From Warburgia ugandensis (lineage: Eukaryota; Streptophyta; Magnoliopsida; Canellales; Canellaceae), in NCBI GenBank assembly GCA_035236585.1, contig CP141136.1:31146949-31210948 (forward strand): a DNA stretch of 64,000 nt, written 5' to 3'. Shown here in pieces: positions 51,481 to 60,832 of the stretch (position 1 is its first letter; each line of letters opens with the position of its first letter). The translations under genes and the position numbers were made by a program. The notes below the pieces were generated by a model. That model saw only the letters and a program-made list of their open reading frames with translations. It did no database searches and was not told where the DNA came from.

Positions 51481-51850
51481 GTATCTCTTTCTTCTAAGCC
51501 TTCTCTTAGTTTTAGTCCAGTTCTATAGTCCAATTCAATAAATTTTGGAATGAAGTATTGCAGCAAGATTGGAGAAATTTCCTGAATAGATCTCCAAAAT
51601 TCTCATCACCTATTTCGACTAATCCATCATTCTTTGTCTAAACAACTACTACCTCAACTACTTTACAAGTCAGCTACCAATCCATCATGAGCCATCTACC
51701 CTCCTAATTAGTTAGAGATTGTTGTGTAGAAAATCACACAAAATTCCTCACAAAATGCTCATTACCTCTTTGCAACAACTCTCCACTACCAGATGATATA
51801 CATATTTCAAAACCATGCATTTGATTTTACATTCCCAGATCATGCAAAGG
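51481..51850 (+). repeat. Mosaic of scrambled caulimovirid fragments
   Basis: Successive short pieces match distant parts of the same insertion. 51,485-51,530 matches the leader at 51,404-51,445. 51,534-51,603 matches the polyprotein tail at 50,567-50,635. 51,617-51,640 matches the protease-RT region at 48,857-48,880. About 51,655-51,705 matches the intergenic region at 51,055-51,105. 51,720-51,768 matches 48,803-48,850. 51,769-51,849 matches the movement protein at 45,432-45,513. All are in + orientation. The LTR resumes at about 51,851. No coding function. Confidence 0.88.
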
Positions 51851-52325
51851 CACCTTCCTTCATGGCTTATATGGCTAAGATGGCTTAAGTGGCTTCCATG
51901 CAAAGGTGATAAGAATGCATGGCTTACTTCATGGGCCCACTTTGGCCATCTTTAGCTCATTTAATCATATCCATTACTGGTCCACAAGATGATCTCATCC
52001 TTTGGTTTATGTTGAAGTGATGATTTTGAGGCTTTGACTTGATCTTTTGATCTCAATCTTCAATTTTATCTCGATCAATCTTGGTCGTTGGATCACCATC
52101 TTACTTCCTACAAAAAGTGAAAATTTCTAATTAATTAAAAAAAACATAATTAATCATATACTTACATTGGACTAGCTTTTGGACCTACAAAATAACAAAC
52201 TTTTTGGTTAGTAGGTCAAAAAATGCATGCATTACAAATTTTGGTCTTAAAAATTAATTTACCCCTATAAGTTGTACATGGGTACTAAATGGGTGGTTAT
52301 TATGCAAAATTAAACACTTATCATA

Positions 52326-52862
52326 GTCTTGTAAGCCCATAGTGGATCGATAAATCAAAGTGACCAATCCTTACAATCCAAATTAGCAGTCTTTTGAAGA
52401 GTATATTTTATGGCCCATTTAGATACTTCCACCTGTCCACTTGTTTGTGGGTGATATAGTGTTGCAACTTTATGTGTAATATTATAAAATTTTTTGAGTA
52501 CTTCAAATGGTTTGCTGTACAAAATATGTACCATTATCACTTATAATGGCTCGAGGGGTCTCAAATCTAGAAAAATAATAATTTCCTTTAAGAATTTAAG
52601 AACTATTTTGTGATCATTATGCCTACATGGCATATCCTTAATCCATTTGAATATATAGTCTACCACCAATATAATGTAAATGTAGCCCAAAGGTGGGAAT
52701 GGCCCCATGAAATTTATGCCCTAGCAATCAAAAACTTTTATAACAAGGATAGGGTTTAGAGGCATCATATTCTTGCGGTTTATTCTTCCTAAAATTTGAT
52801 GTTGCTCACATGATTTATAGAACTCATGTGTGTCTTTATACAATGATGGCCAATAGAAACCA
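52326..52862 (-). pseudogene. Element B integrase core
   Basis: From 52,846 down, decayed translation gives LYKDTHEFYKSC and NRKNMMPLNPILV (about 52,735-52,800). The open piece at 52,355-52,540 reads [22 protein letters not shown], with the third catalytic Glu visible, then KDWSL. It ends near 52,333 with LWAYKT, where the LTR of element A begins. The upstream part of the same integrase is on the far side of the LINE at 56,343. Confidence 0.78.
52847..52862. repeat. RTE target-site duplication, copy 1
   Basis: TGGCCAATAGAAACCA here is identical to 56,343-56,358, a perfect 16-bp duplication typical of target-primed LINE insertion. Confidence 0.95.
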
Positions 52863-52888
52863 TCATCATCATCATCAGCATCATCAAG
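52863..52888 (-). repeat. RTE 3' trinucleotide tail
   Basis: On the - strand the element ends GATGATGCTGATGATGATGATGA directly before the target duplication. RTE elements end in short simple repeats used in target priming. Confidence 0.9.
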
Positions 52889-52900
52889 ACCTTATCCCAA

Positions 52901-53347
52901 TTAGGGGTCGGCCACATGAATCTTATTCGTCCATTCCACTCTATTAAATGCCATGATTTCATTTAGTCCTAAAGTTTTTAAGTCTTTCCTCACCACTTCT
53001 ATCCACGTTCTTTTGGGCCTTCCCCTTGCCCTTTTAGAACCTTCAACTTGTATTACCTCACTCCTTCTAACTGGTGTCGTTGTTGGTCTCCTTTGAACAT
53101 GTCCAAACCATCTAAGTCTAATCTCCCTCATCTTGTTACCTATTGGTGCTATCCCTAAATTTTCTCTAATATTTTTATTTCTAATTCTATCCTTTCTTGT
53201 CTTACCACCCATCCATCTCAACATCCTCATTTCTGCGACACTCATCCTATGAGCATGATGTTCCTTAACTGCCCAACACTCTGATCCATAAAGCATGGCC
53301 GGCCTTATAGCCATCCTATAGAATTTTCCTTTTAGTTTGAGTTGCAC
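52901..53347 (-). pseudogene. RTE C-terminal domain
   Basis: A 148-codon open piece starts with KGKFYRMAIRPAMLYGSECW. It continues with SVAEMRMLRWMGGKTRKDRIRN, LGIAPIGNKMREIRLRWFGH, VQRR and RARGRPKRTW, and ends HVADP before the tail. This is the conserved region after RT in plant RTE proteins. Its exact function is unclear; it probably contacts nucleic acid. The frame differs from that of the RT piece. Confidence 0.88.
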
Positions 53348-53473
53348 CCACCGATGACATAAAACACCCGATGCACATCTCCATTTGTTCCAACCCGCTT
53401 GGATTCTCTAGGTAACCTCCCTCTCAATCTCTCAACTCTCATGGATCACTAATCCTAAGTATCGAAAGTGGTC

Positions 53474-54487
53474 TCACATGGGGACCTCTTGGTTATCAAT
53501 CTCGACTGGTGGTCCACTCCTACTCTCCTTGCTAAAATTACATTCCATATATTCTGTCTTAGTTTGGATAATTTTAAATCCTTTCAATTCTAATGCTTCT
53601 CTCCATAACTCTATCTTTATGTTTACACCCTCTCTTGTCTCATCAAGTAGGACTATATCGTCTGCAAATAGCATGCACCAGGGAATCTCCTCATCCAGAT
53701 GTTTTGTTAACTCATCCATAACTAATGTGAAAAGGTATGGACTCAATGCCAATCCTTGGTGCAATCCGACAGTGATAGGAAAATCACCAATCACGCCACT
53801 AGTGGTCTTAACATTTAATACTGCTCCCTCATGCATATCTTTAATTATGTCTATATACCCCTGAGAAACCCCTTTACCACCCAACACCCTCCATATTGAC
53901 TCTCTAGGGACTCTATCATAAGCTTTCTCTAAGTCAATAAAGACCATGTGCAGGTCTCTTCTCCTCTCCTTATATTTCTCTACTAATTGTCTTAGTAAGA
54001 AAATAGCTTCCATGGTAGACCTCCCAGTCATGAAACAAAATTGATTCTCCGATACACTTGTTTCATGTTGTAGCCTCTTCTCAATCACACTTTCAAAAAG
54101 TTTCATGGTGTGGCTCATAAGTTTGATCCCTCGATAATGAGTGCAGCTCTGAATGTCTCCTTTATTCTTATAGATTGGTACAATAAAGCTTTTCCTCCAC
54201 TCATCAAGCATTTTCTTTGATTTTATGATCTTTCTCAAGGCCTCTTTTACTTCAAGTATTCTAATCCTACGTTCATATCTATAATATCTAGTGTTATTTA
54301 GATTTATAGTATTTTCAATCCTTATATTCTCAGGGCCATTGTCATTTAACAATTTTTGAAAGTATATTTCCCACCTTTGTTTGATCTCATCATCTTTGAC
54401 TAATACCCTTTGATCATCGCTTCTAATGCACCTAACATGCTCTAAGTCCTTATCCTTCTGTTCTCTTACTTTTGCAAGTTTAAACAC
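53474..54487 (-). pseudogene. RTE reverse transcriptase
   Basis: A 337-codon open piece. Residues ~97-125 ([20 protein letters not shown], then THYRGIKL) start the palm. [19 protein letters not shown] (~147-165) and [16 protein letters not shown] (~181-196) carry block A with its catalytic Asp. [13 protein letters not shown] (~241-253) is the QG.SP block. [13 protein letters not shown] (~271-283) has the FADD catalytic pair intact. Compared with family members, about 35 residues are missing in frame around residue 91, just before KKMLDEW, including the G-P-D region. RT is thus mostly open but deleted. Confidence 0.9.
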
Positions 54488-54864
54488 ATCTTTCTCACCT
54501 TCTCTTGTTCCTAGTCTATTATAGTGCTCATCATATGCTTTAAGTTTAGCCTCACTTACTATTCTCTTAGCAACGTTTTTAGCATTCTTATATTGTTCAT
54601 AGTTTTCATTATTTCTAATCTTCTATCATGCTTTAAAACACATTCGTTTTTCTTTAATAGCTTTTTGCATTGTTTCATTCCACCACCATGTTTCCTTTGT
54701 TAGTAGCCTTTTACCTTTAAATATTCTTAAGACATCTTTTGCCACTTTCTTAATGGACTCAGCCATATTAGTCCACATGGTATTTACTTATGTTTCATAG
54801 TTCTAATTTCCTTCTACCATCACTTATTTTTTAATGAGGTTATTTTCTCTCCTTTTAAGTTCCA
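54488..54864 (-). pseudogene. RTE segment between endonuclease and RT
   Basis: Lys/Glu-rich decayed coding sequence without an open frame (54,500-54,860) links the endonuclease and RT pieces. Relatives have a charged spacer here. Several stops and frame changes are present. Confidence 0.65.
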
Positions 54865-55712
54865 TCACTTAGTTTTTGGATGTATATTAAGTTCAATTCT
54901 TTTACTCCATCTTTTGATATGAATATCCATAACCATTAACCTATGTTGTGAGGTTAAACTCTCACCGGGTATCACCTTACAATCCTTACATATAGATCGT
55001 TCTTTATTCCTAAGTAGAAAAAAGTCTATTTGGCTTTTATGAAGTCCACTTTTAAAGGTTATTAAGTGTTCATCCCTCTTCTTAAAGAGTGTATTTGCAA
55101 TGGATAGGTTACATGACAAAGCAAAATCAAGGATATTCTCCCCCATCTCGTTTCATTCACATATACCATACCATCCGTGTATGCTATCATATCCTTCCTT
55201 ATCTTTTCCTACATGGCCATTTAAGTCTACTCCTATAAATATCCCCTCAGTGTTGGAAATTTCTTGCATGACTCCCTCCATATCTTCCCAAAACTGTCTC
55301 TTAATTATATCTTGTAACCCTACTCGTGGTGCATATGCACTTATAATATTTATAATCTGCTCTCCTAGAATCATTTTTATTATTATTATTCTATCTTGAG
55401 TCTTTTAACGTCCACAACTTTATCCTTTAATTCCTTATCCACTATTATTCCTACGCCATTTCTATTGTTTTCCTTTCCTACGTACCATAATTTATACCCA
55501 TCTATTTCTCTAGCTTTAGCCCCTTTCCACTTGGTTTCTTGGATACAAGCGATGTTGACTCTCCTACGTTTCATCATGTCTACTAACTCCAAACTCTTAC
55601 CTGTCAGTGTTTCTATATTCCATGTAGCGATGCGAATCTTATGTTTTAGAGATACCCTATTTACTATCGCCTTTCTTGACCTCCATGGTATGAACCCATG
55701 TCCACTTTTCAC
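54865..55712 (-). pseudogene. RTE AP-like endonuclease
   Basis: Three open pieces in order. 55,386-55,712 holds HKIRIATWNIETLTGKSLEL and NIACIQETKWKGAKAREIDGYKLWY, with the N and E metal-binding residues in ATWN and QETKW, and NRNGVGIIVDKEL. 55,153-55,374 holds INIISAYAPRVGL and FIGVDLNGHVG, where D-L-N is catalytic. 54,865-55,146 holds ITFKSGLHKSQIDFFLLR and the end block KVIPGESLTSQHRLMVMDI, with a Gln before the catalytic His. It nicks target DNA to prime reverse transcription. Two frameshifts separate the pieces; most catalytic residues remain visible. Confidence 0.9.
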
Positions 55713-55905
55713 TGCACCTGGGTTCTAATGCAACACGTCACTTCCGAGGGGACGCTCTAGCAGCCCTTGCCCATTTTTCACTACACCCAGGATTCGATGT
55801 AGCACGTCGCTTCTAGGAGAACGCCCTAGCAACCCTTGCTTATTTTTCATCGCATCCGGGATCCAATGAAGCACGTCACTTATGGGGAACGCCCTAGCTT
55901 GAGCA
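55706..55905. repeat. RTE 5' region: three ~69-bp tandem repeats
   Basis: Units begin 'ttttcactgcacc', 'ttttcactacacc' and 'ttttcatcgcatcc' at 55,706, 55,775 and 55,844. Each contains 'cacgtc.ctt......acgc.ctagc'. They overlap the start of the endonuclease frame region. The 62-codon ORF across them is a repeat artefact. Confidence 0.88.
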
Positions 55906-55929
55906 AATGTCATTTTTCAATTCATGTCA

Positions 55930-56299
55930 TGTTGGGGTTGCCATAGTTTTTAAAAAGCTGAAGATGTTTTTCATTAAAATCATCTTTAGCTTCACCCTTG
56001 CCGGCTGGCTACCTGACGCAAGGGTGGCCATATTTTAAGAAGCTGAAGATGATTTTCATTTCTGCCTCACAAACTAATATACAAATGCATATTTATTTGT
56101 AAGAAAGAAATAATAGAATCATCTTCAACTTCCCCCTTGCCGGCTGGCTACCTGACACAAGGGTTGCCATCTTTTAAGAAGCTGGAGCTGATTTTCATTT
56201 CTTCCTCACAAACTAATATACAAATGCATATTCATTTGTAAGAAAGAAATAATAGAATCATCTTCAACTTCCCCCTTGCCGGCTGGCACCTTACGCAAG
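55930..56299. repeat. RTE 5' UTR: ~139-bp tandem repeats with self-complementary arms
   Basis: Two full units (about 56,021-56,160 and 56,161-56,299) and one short unit (55,930-56,020) end in 'cccttgccggctggctacctgac.caaggg'. Within a unit 'gaagatgatt' pairs with 'aatcatcttc', and CCCTTG with CAAGGG, so each monomer can fold. Multiple monomers at the 5' end recall promoter monomers of other LINEs; promoter function is inference. Confidence 0.85.
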
Positions 56300-56342
56300 A
56301 CCCTCCTTTTTTATCTGGGCTTGGGATTGGCATTGGCGGAGT

Positions 56343-56358
56343 TGGCCAATAGAAACCA
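56343..56358. repeat. RTE target-site duplication, copy 2
   Basis: TGGCCAATAGAAACCA, identical to 52,847-52,862; it marks the 5' end of the LINE. Confidence 0.95.
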
Positions 56359-56870
56359 CACTGCAAAATCTTTGCAGCTATTTTCCAGGAGAAAAAATGT
56401 CCACCACATGCTTCTAAGTGATAAAAGGAGATAACACTATGTTGCTCTAAGTGAGGTACACATCTCATAATGATTTGATTTGGGCAGTACTTAAACAGGT
56501 ATGGATCATCTCAGAAGTAGTATTTAACATTGGAAAAGAATTTTTGCTTTTTTAAATTTATTCTAATGTTCAGAAATCTTCCCTGTGACTAAATAATTTG
56601 CAATATCTGTAAACCGAGGATGGTAAACATGAAAAAGTTGCTCATCAGGGAAAGTGTCCTTAATTGACAATTCATCTAAAGGCTCTGTTAGGACTAGAGG
56701 AGGCAAATGGTCAGCTATAACATTCTCTACTCCCTTCTTATCTTTTATTTCAAGTCAAACTCTTAAAGTAGAAGAATCCATCTAATTAGTCTAAGCTTAA
56801 CATCTTTCTTAGAAAGAAGATACTTAAGGGCCAAATGGTTAGATAATATGACTATTTTAGATCCAATCAA
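56359..56870 (-). pseudogene. Element B integrase zinc-binding region and RNase H end
   Basis: The open piece from 56,468 reads MRCVPHLEQHSVISFYHLEACGGHFFSWKIAAKILQCGFYWP up to the LINE border, matching the H...H zinc region of OTA integrases. Residues after that in the open frame belong to the LINE. Upstream (56,470-56,870) is decayed RNase H-integrase spacer. Confidence 0.75.
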
Positions 56871-57820
56871 TTAAGACTTGAATTTATCCAATACAAAGAC
56901 AACTGATAAGAGTTCTTTCTTTGTAGTGGAATAGTTCATTTTGGTGCTATTTAAGGTCCTACTAGCATAGTAGATGACATATGGCTTTTTCTCTTTTTGT
57001 TTCCCTAGTACAGCTCCTACAGCATAGTCACCAACATCACACATGATTTCAAAGGGTAAATTATAGTCAAGTGGCTGCATGATAGGTGCAGTGGTCAACT
57101 TGTCTTTTAGCTTTATAAAAGCTTCTTGACAATTATTAATCCACTCAAAAGGGGCATCCTTCATGAGGAGACGACACAATGGTCTGGATATTGCACTTAA
57201 ATCTTTAATAAACCTCCTATATATTCCTGCATGACCTAGGAAAGAGCAAATGTTTCTAATAGACTATGGAATGGATAGATTAGTAATGAGGTCAACTTTG
57301 GTTCTATCTACTTCTATACTTTTGGATGACACTATGTGGCCTAGGACAATTCCCTTATGAACCATGAAATGTTATTTTTCCCAATTAAACACTAAGTTCT
57401 TTTCTTTACAATGACTTAAGACTTTTCTTAGATTTTTAAGACATGTTTTAAATGAATTACCAAAAACAAAAAAGTCATTCATGAAAACCTCTAAGATTCT
57501 CTCTACCATATCACTAAGAATACTCATCATGCAATGTTGAAATGTGGCAGGAGTATTACATAATCCAAATGGCATTCTTTTGTAAGCAAAAGTGCTAAAA
57601 GGACATGTAAATGTGGTCTTTTCCTAATCCTCTAATGCAATTTCTATCTTGTTATACCCTGAATAACCATCTAGGAAATAATAGTACTGATGTCCTACAA
57701 CCCTTTTTAGCATCCGATCAACAAAGGGTAAAGGAAAATGGTCCTTCTTTGTGACATAATTCAACTTTCTATAGTTAATGCACTTACATGAGCCAGTGGT
57801 AACTCTAGTTGGGATCAATT
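56871..57820 (-). pseudogene. Element B reverse transcriptase-RNase H
   Basis: Pieces in order: 57,624-57,818 with YRKLNYVTKKDHFPLPFVDRML and YYFLDGYSGYNKIEIA (RT blocks); 57,372-57,575 with MPFGLCNTPATFQHCM and EVFMNDFFVFGNSF, where the first catalytic Asp of the FMDD box is Asn; 56,871-57,179 with WINNCQEAFIKLKDKLTTAPI and FEIMCDVGDYAVGAVLGKQK (RNase H start), then TTKKELLSVVFVLDKF. Frameshifts and stops separate the pieces. Confidence 0.85.
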
Positions 57821-57898
57821 CATTGTTGGCATTAGTTATTACTGTTACTCCAAACTTCTTTGGAACTATCTGAGTAAGACTTACCCATTTGCTGTCAC

Positions 57899-58381
57899 TT
57901 ATAGGATAGATGATTCCAACATCAACAACTTAAGAACTTTTGCTCTTTCCACATCTTTTAGATTAGGATTTAACCTTCTTTGCATTTGATGGCATGGTTT
58001 AGCTTCATACTTTAGAGACATCCTATGGGTACAGATTAAAGGGTTAATGCCCTTTATATCAGCTATGGTCCATCCTATACCACCTTTATTTTCTTTTAAA
58101 GTGTCTATTAACTTTTCCTCCGAAGATGTTCCTAATTGGGAGGAAATTATTATAGGAAAAGTCTCTTTTTCTCCTAAATAGTTATATTTTAAATATATTG
58201 GTAGAGATTTCAATTCAAGCTTAGGAGGTTGTACCGATGATGGAAGGGTAGTGTATTCCCTTGATGAAAGTGCATGGAAATGGGGTTTCCATTTTTCTGT
58301 ATCCATGATAGGAATAGAATCAAGGAGGGCATTAACTTCCTCCATTAATGCATCTTCATTAAAATCATTAAAGTGGGCCAA
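57899..58381 (-). pseudogene. Element B pol linker before RT
   Basis: A 160-codon open piece: MAHFNDFNEDALMEEVNALLD, PPKLELKSLPIYLKYNYLGE, KENKGGIGWTIADIKGINPL and THRMSLKYEAKPCHQMQRRL. The last part is the entry to RT ('H.I.LEE.AKP.RQPQRRLNP'). It is the counterpart of 39,272-39,868 in element A, and its closer match to the family consensus suggests somewhat less decay here. Confidence 0.82.
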
Positions 58382-59619
58382 ACAAGCCTCAAGTGGGTCC
58401 TACAAGGAAGATGATTGGAAATGATCTTTCACAATTGAATTTATCTTATTTACACTATGCAAGTCATCAGTGGGTTCACCAGGTTGCTTACAAATGTTAA
58501 AGATGTTTAGCCCTAATGTCATATTCCCAAAAGACAATTTCATGACATCATTTCTCCAGTTAATTAAGGCATTGGATGTAGCAAAAAATGGTTATCCCAA
58601 GATGACTGGTATTTTGTTCTTCTCATTCACCACCAATTGTTTATCCAGAATTGGAAAATCTACAAAGATGCAAAAATGTTCTACCTAGACAAGGACATCT
58701 TCTATTAGTCCTCTTGGTATTTTCATAAAATGATTAGATATCTGGGGTTATAAGTATCTGAATATGGGGAGAAAGATCTTTTATAAGTGTTAAGTTCATT
58801 AGCCTGATCATGAAGTCCTCTTGGAATACTGGAATTGTAGGACATTCCTAAGTAAGATGGGTTGTACTTCCACAGATGTTACACACTTGTTCTTCTTTAT
58901 TCTAGTTTTTCTTTCCCATTTCTATCACTTCTACTTTTCTAGCTAGGGATGCTACTCTGGCATTAATTTCATCTTTGTCATACATGGCATAGATGCCTCC
59001 CTTAGCATAGTGAAGTGTATTTGTTTTATGTGTAGGGAAAAACATTTTCAAGAATTCCCTAGTCATTTCATTTCAAGTCATTTCAATGTTTTCCTGTAAA
59101 GAGAATGAAAAAAGTTTAAGCCTTATAGTATATATACCAAAATTTTGTGTTCTTTGAGTATTGTATACCTCATCAAATTATTTAAGGTGGAAGTAAGGAC
59201 TTTCACTATCTAACCCATGAAATTTGGGAAGTAATTGGATTATTCTCTTTTTAATTTTGAAGCACCAGCATTCTGATGAAGAATGACATAGGATGGAGTA
59301 CTGGTGCATGTAGGCTGAAGGTAGTATTTTAAAGTTCTATGTAAAAGTTTTGATAACCATCATTATTATCCCCTTGTTCACTCTATTGGTCCCACTGCCT
59401 ATTATTATATCTTCTCTAGTCTCTGTTTGGTAGATGACTATTACTCCTTGGTGGAGGTTGATATTCATCATCCATTAAAGGTGGTGGGTCCTCATTGATG
59501 ATGATGGAGGGCCTTGACTACAATGGGGTGAGTTACCCCTTGATTGTTGATTAGTCATTGATGTGAATTGATTTAGTTGTATGTCTTTTTGGTCATACTT
59601 GACTAATATTCCTATTTTA
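58382..59619 (-). pseudogene. Element B protease remnant and gag with zinc knuckle
   Basis: Protease-like decayed sequence lies at 58,470-58,780. At about 58,845-58,890 (- strand) a CX2CX4HX4C knuckle reads C-NI-C-GSTT-H, with a stop between the His and the last Cys. 'SPYSDTYNPRYPNH'-like sequence follows near 58,730-58,780. Further gag sequence to about 59,600 is broken into short frames. The order is slightly mixed (PYS block left of the knuckle), as in other OTA gags. Confidence 0.6.
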
Positions 59620-60810
59620 TCATGTTTTCAAAAGTGTATACAACGAAAGTTTTTTTTTTTCTTCTTTTATGTGTTCATTTTTATTTTTTTGAAAAAATTA
59701 ACTTAAATGATGCAACTTAACTTCCTAGAATGGTGCACAAACAAAGGGCACAATCAAATAGTCCTTTAGGCTAATAAGCAACAATATTTTAATTTTCATG
59801 AATTTGTGTGGGAACGATGCTTTTAGATTAGCCTAATCTAGTGCTCCTCCTCTCTTTCAAATTTGATTATTGTTTACTAGTTAGGTTCTGCTCTAAAGTG
59901 GTTAATATAGTCCTCATGTTATGAGGCATTTAAACCTCAACTAACATTAATGGAAGCTATGGAAAAATCACTTGGATTTTAAGACACCCACTATAACCAC
60001 AGTGCTCAAAAGTTATTAGAGTGACAATAGAGGTCGTCCTACTAAGAGGGTCTTACAAGTACGTGATGGCCCTATAGGTTTCTTTTAATTAATTTGAAAG
60101 GTAAGGTTATGCACTTATGGTGATTATCCTAGGTGGGCCTAGAGGTGATGATTAAATCCACCCTTGATCTTGTGGGGTTGAATGCCCTTACTAATTAATT
60201 TTCACACTCCATGGCAGTTTGATCAATATATAAATCAACTTAAAGAGATAAATGTGCCTTAAAATGGAATTAAAAATAATAAATTAATGCAAATATTAAA
60301 ATACAACAATTATAAAATATGGTATCTATATGCAATTATACTGCCAAATAATGCAAAATTATTCTAAATGCAACTAAACTAAGAAAATAAAGAGAGTGAG
60401 GGAAACTTATAGTGGGGTTTCTTATGATGATCAAGTGTGGGCCACCTTCTTGCATACTTGTCCTATTTTAATACAACCCTTTTAAAATTAGAATTAAAAT
60501 TGAAAGTTACACTATGCCTCACTACAAGATTCACTCAAAAAAGTGAAATTTTCTATTTTAGGACAGTAGGGAAATTCTATTTATTTGGCAAAGCTCCACT
60601 TGCAATTTCCTCCAATTTCCTAAGAAATAAAAATAGCAATAAATATCATATTTAGGAAATAGAGTGATTATGCACAAAGAAAATTTTAAAAATCCATTTA
60701 AAAATTCTTAGAATGTTAAAACAATGCAATTCCTAAAAAATTTTAGTTTTTTTATTTTTATTTTTTTTTGGATTTTTTAATTAAATATTATGAAAACTCC
60801 ATTGCAAGTC
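59620..60810 (-). mobile_element. Element B untranslated leader
   Basis: Non-coding. It contains the conserved leader block (59,865-60,200: 'tactagttaggttctgctc.aaagtggttaatatag', 'ttaagacacccactataaccacagtgctcaaaag') and the 'tgatgatcaagtgtgggccacc' segment (60,424-60,446). A poly-T run lies at 59,650-59,661. The 72-codon ORF near 60,437 is unsupported. Confidence 0.65.
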
Positions 60811-60832
60811 ATCGACAATGGTGCCAAAAACT
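60811..60832 (-). promoter_or_regulatory. OTA-type primer-binding site, element B
   Basis: On the - strand, AGTTTTTGGCACCATTGTCGA directly follows the LTR end. It is the same landmark as at 42,912-42,935 and 17,694-17,718. Confidence 0.8.

Larger units (their letters stand above)
44938..51850 (+). mobile_element. Endogenous caulimovirid (plant pararetrovirus) insertion, defective
   Basis: The order movement protein, linker, coat protein with zinc knuckle, aspartic protease, RT, RNase H, C-terminal tail and promoter region, all on one strand and with no LTRs or integrase, is that of Caulimoviridae with a petuvirus/florendovirus-like single polyprotein. The insert is about 6.9 kb, roughly one genome length. 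It is opened near the start of the movement protein and ends in rearranged fragments. It sits inside a family-A LTR. Dozens of stops and several frame changes make it non-functional. The genus cannot be settled without a phylogeny. Confidence 0.88.
42936..52325 (-). mobile_element. Family-A 5' LTR of element A, interrupted by a caulimovirid
   Basis: The left part (42,936-44,937) begins TGTTGTTGTTTTAAATAAAC next to the primer site. The right part (51,851-52,325) ends AATTAAACACTTATCA. Both parts align in order with the family-A copies at 1-1,345 and 10,924-15,884, and joining them gives about 2.48 kb. The interruption falls in the 'ggaagcttccttggctt / ggcttaagtggcttcc' region. Hairpin blocks lie near 44,421 and 44,650. 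The sequence right of 52,325 is element B integrase, so element A inserted into element B. Confidence 0.8.
52863..56342 (-). mobile_element. RTE-clade LINE, near full length, inactive
   Basis: The 3,480-bp insertion is flanked by a perfect 16-bp target duplication. On the - strand it has a 5' region with two sets of tandem repeats, an endonuclease, RT and C-terminal domain, and a 3' tail of ATG-type trinucleotides (reverse complement of 52,863-52,888) instead of poly(A). This is the usual architecture and size of plant RTE (BovB-like) elements. It inserted within element B's integrase. Frameshifts and stops disrupt the single long frame. Confidence 0.93.
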
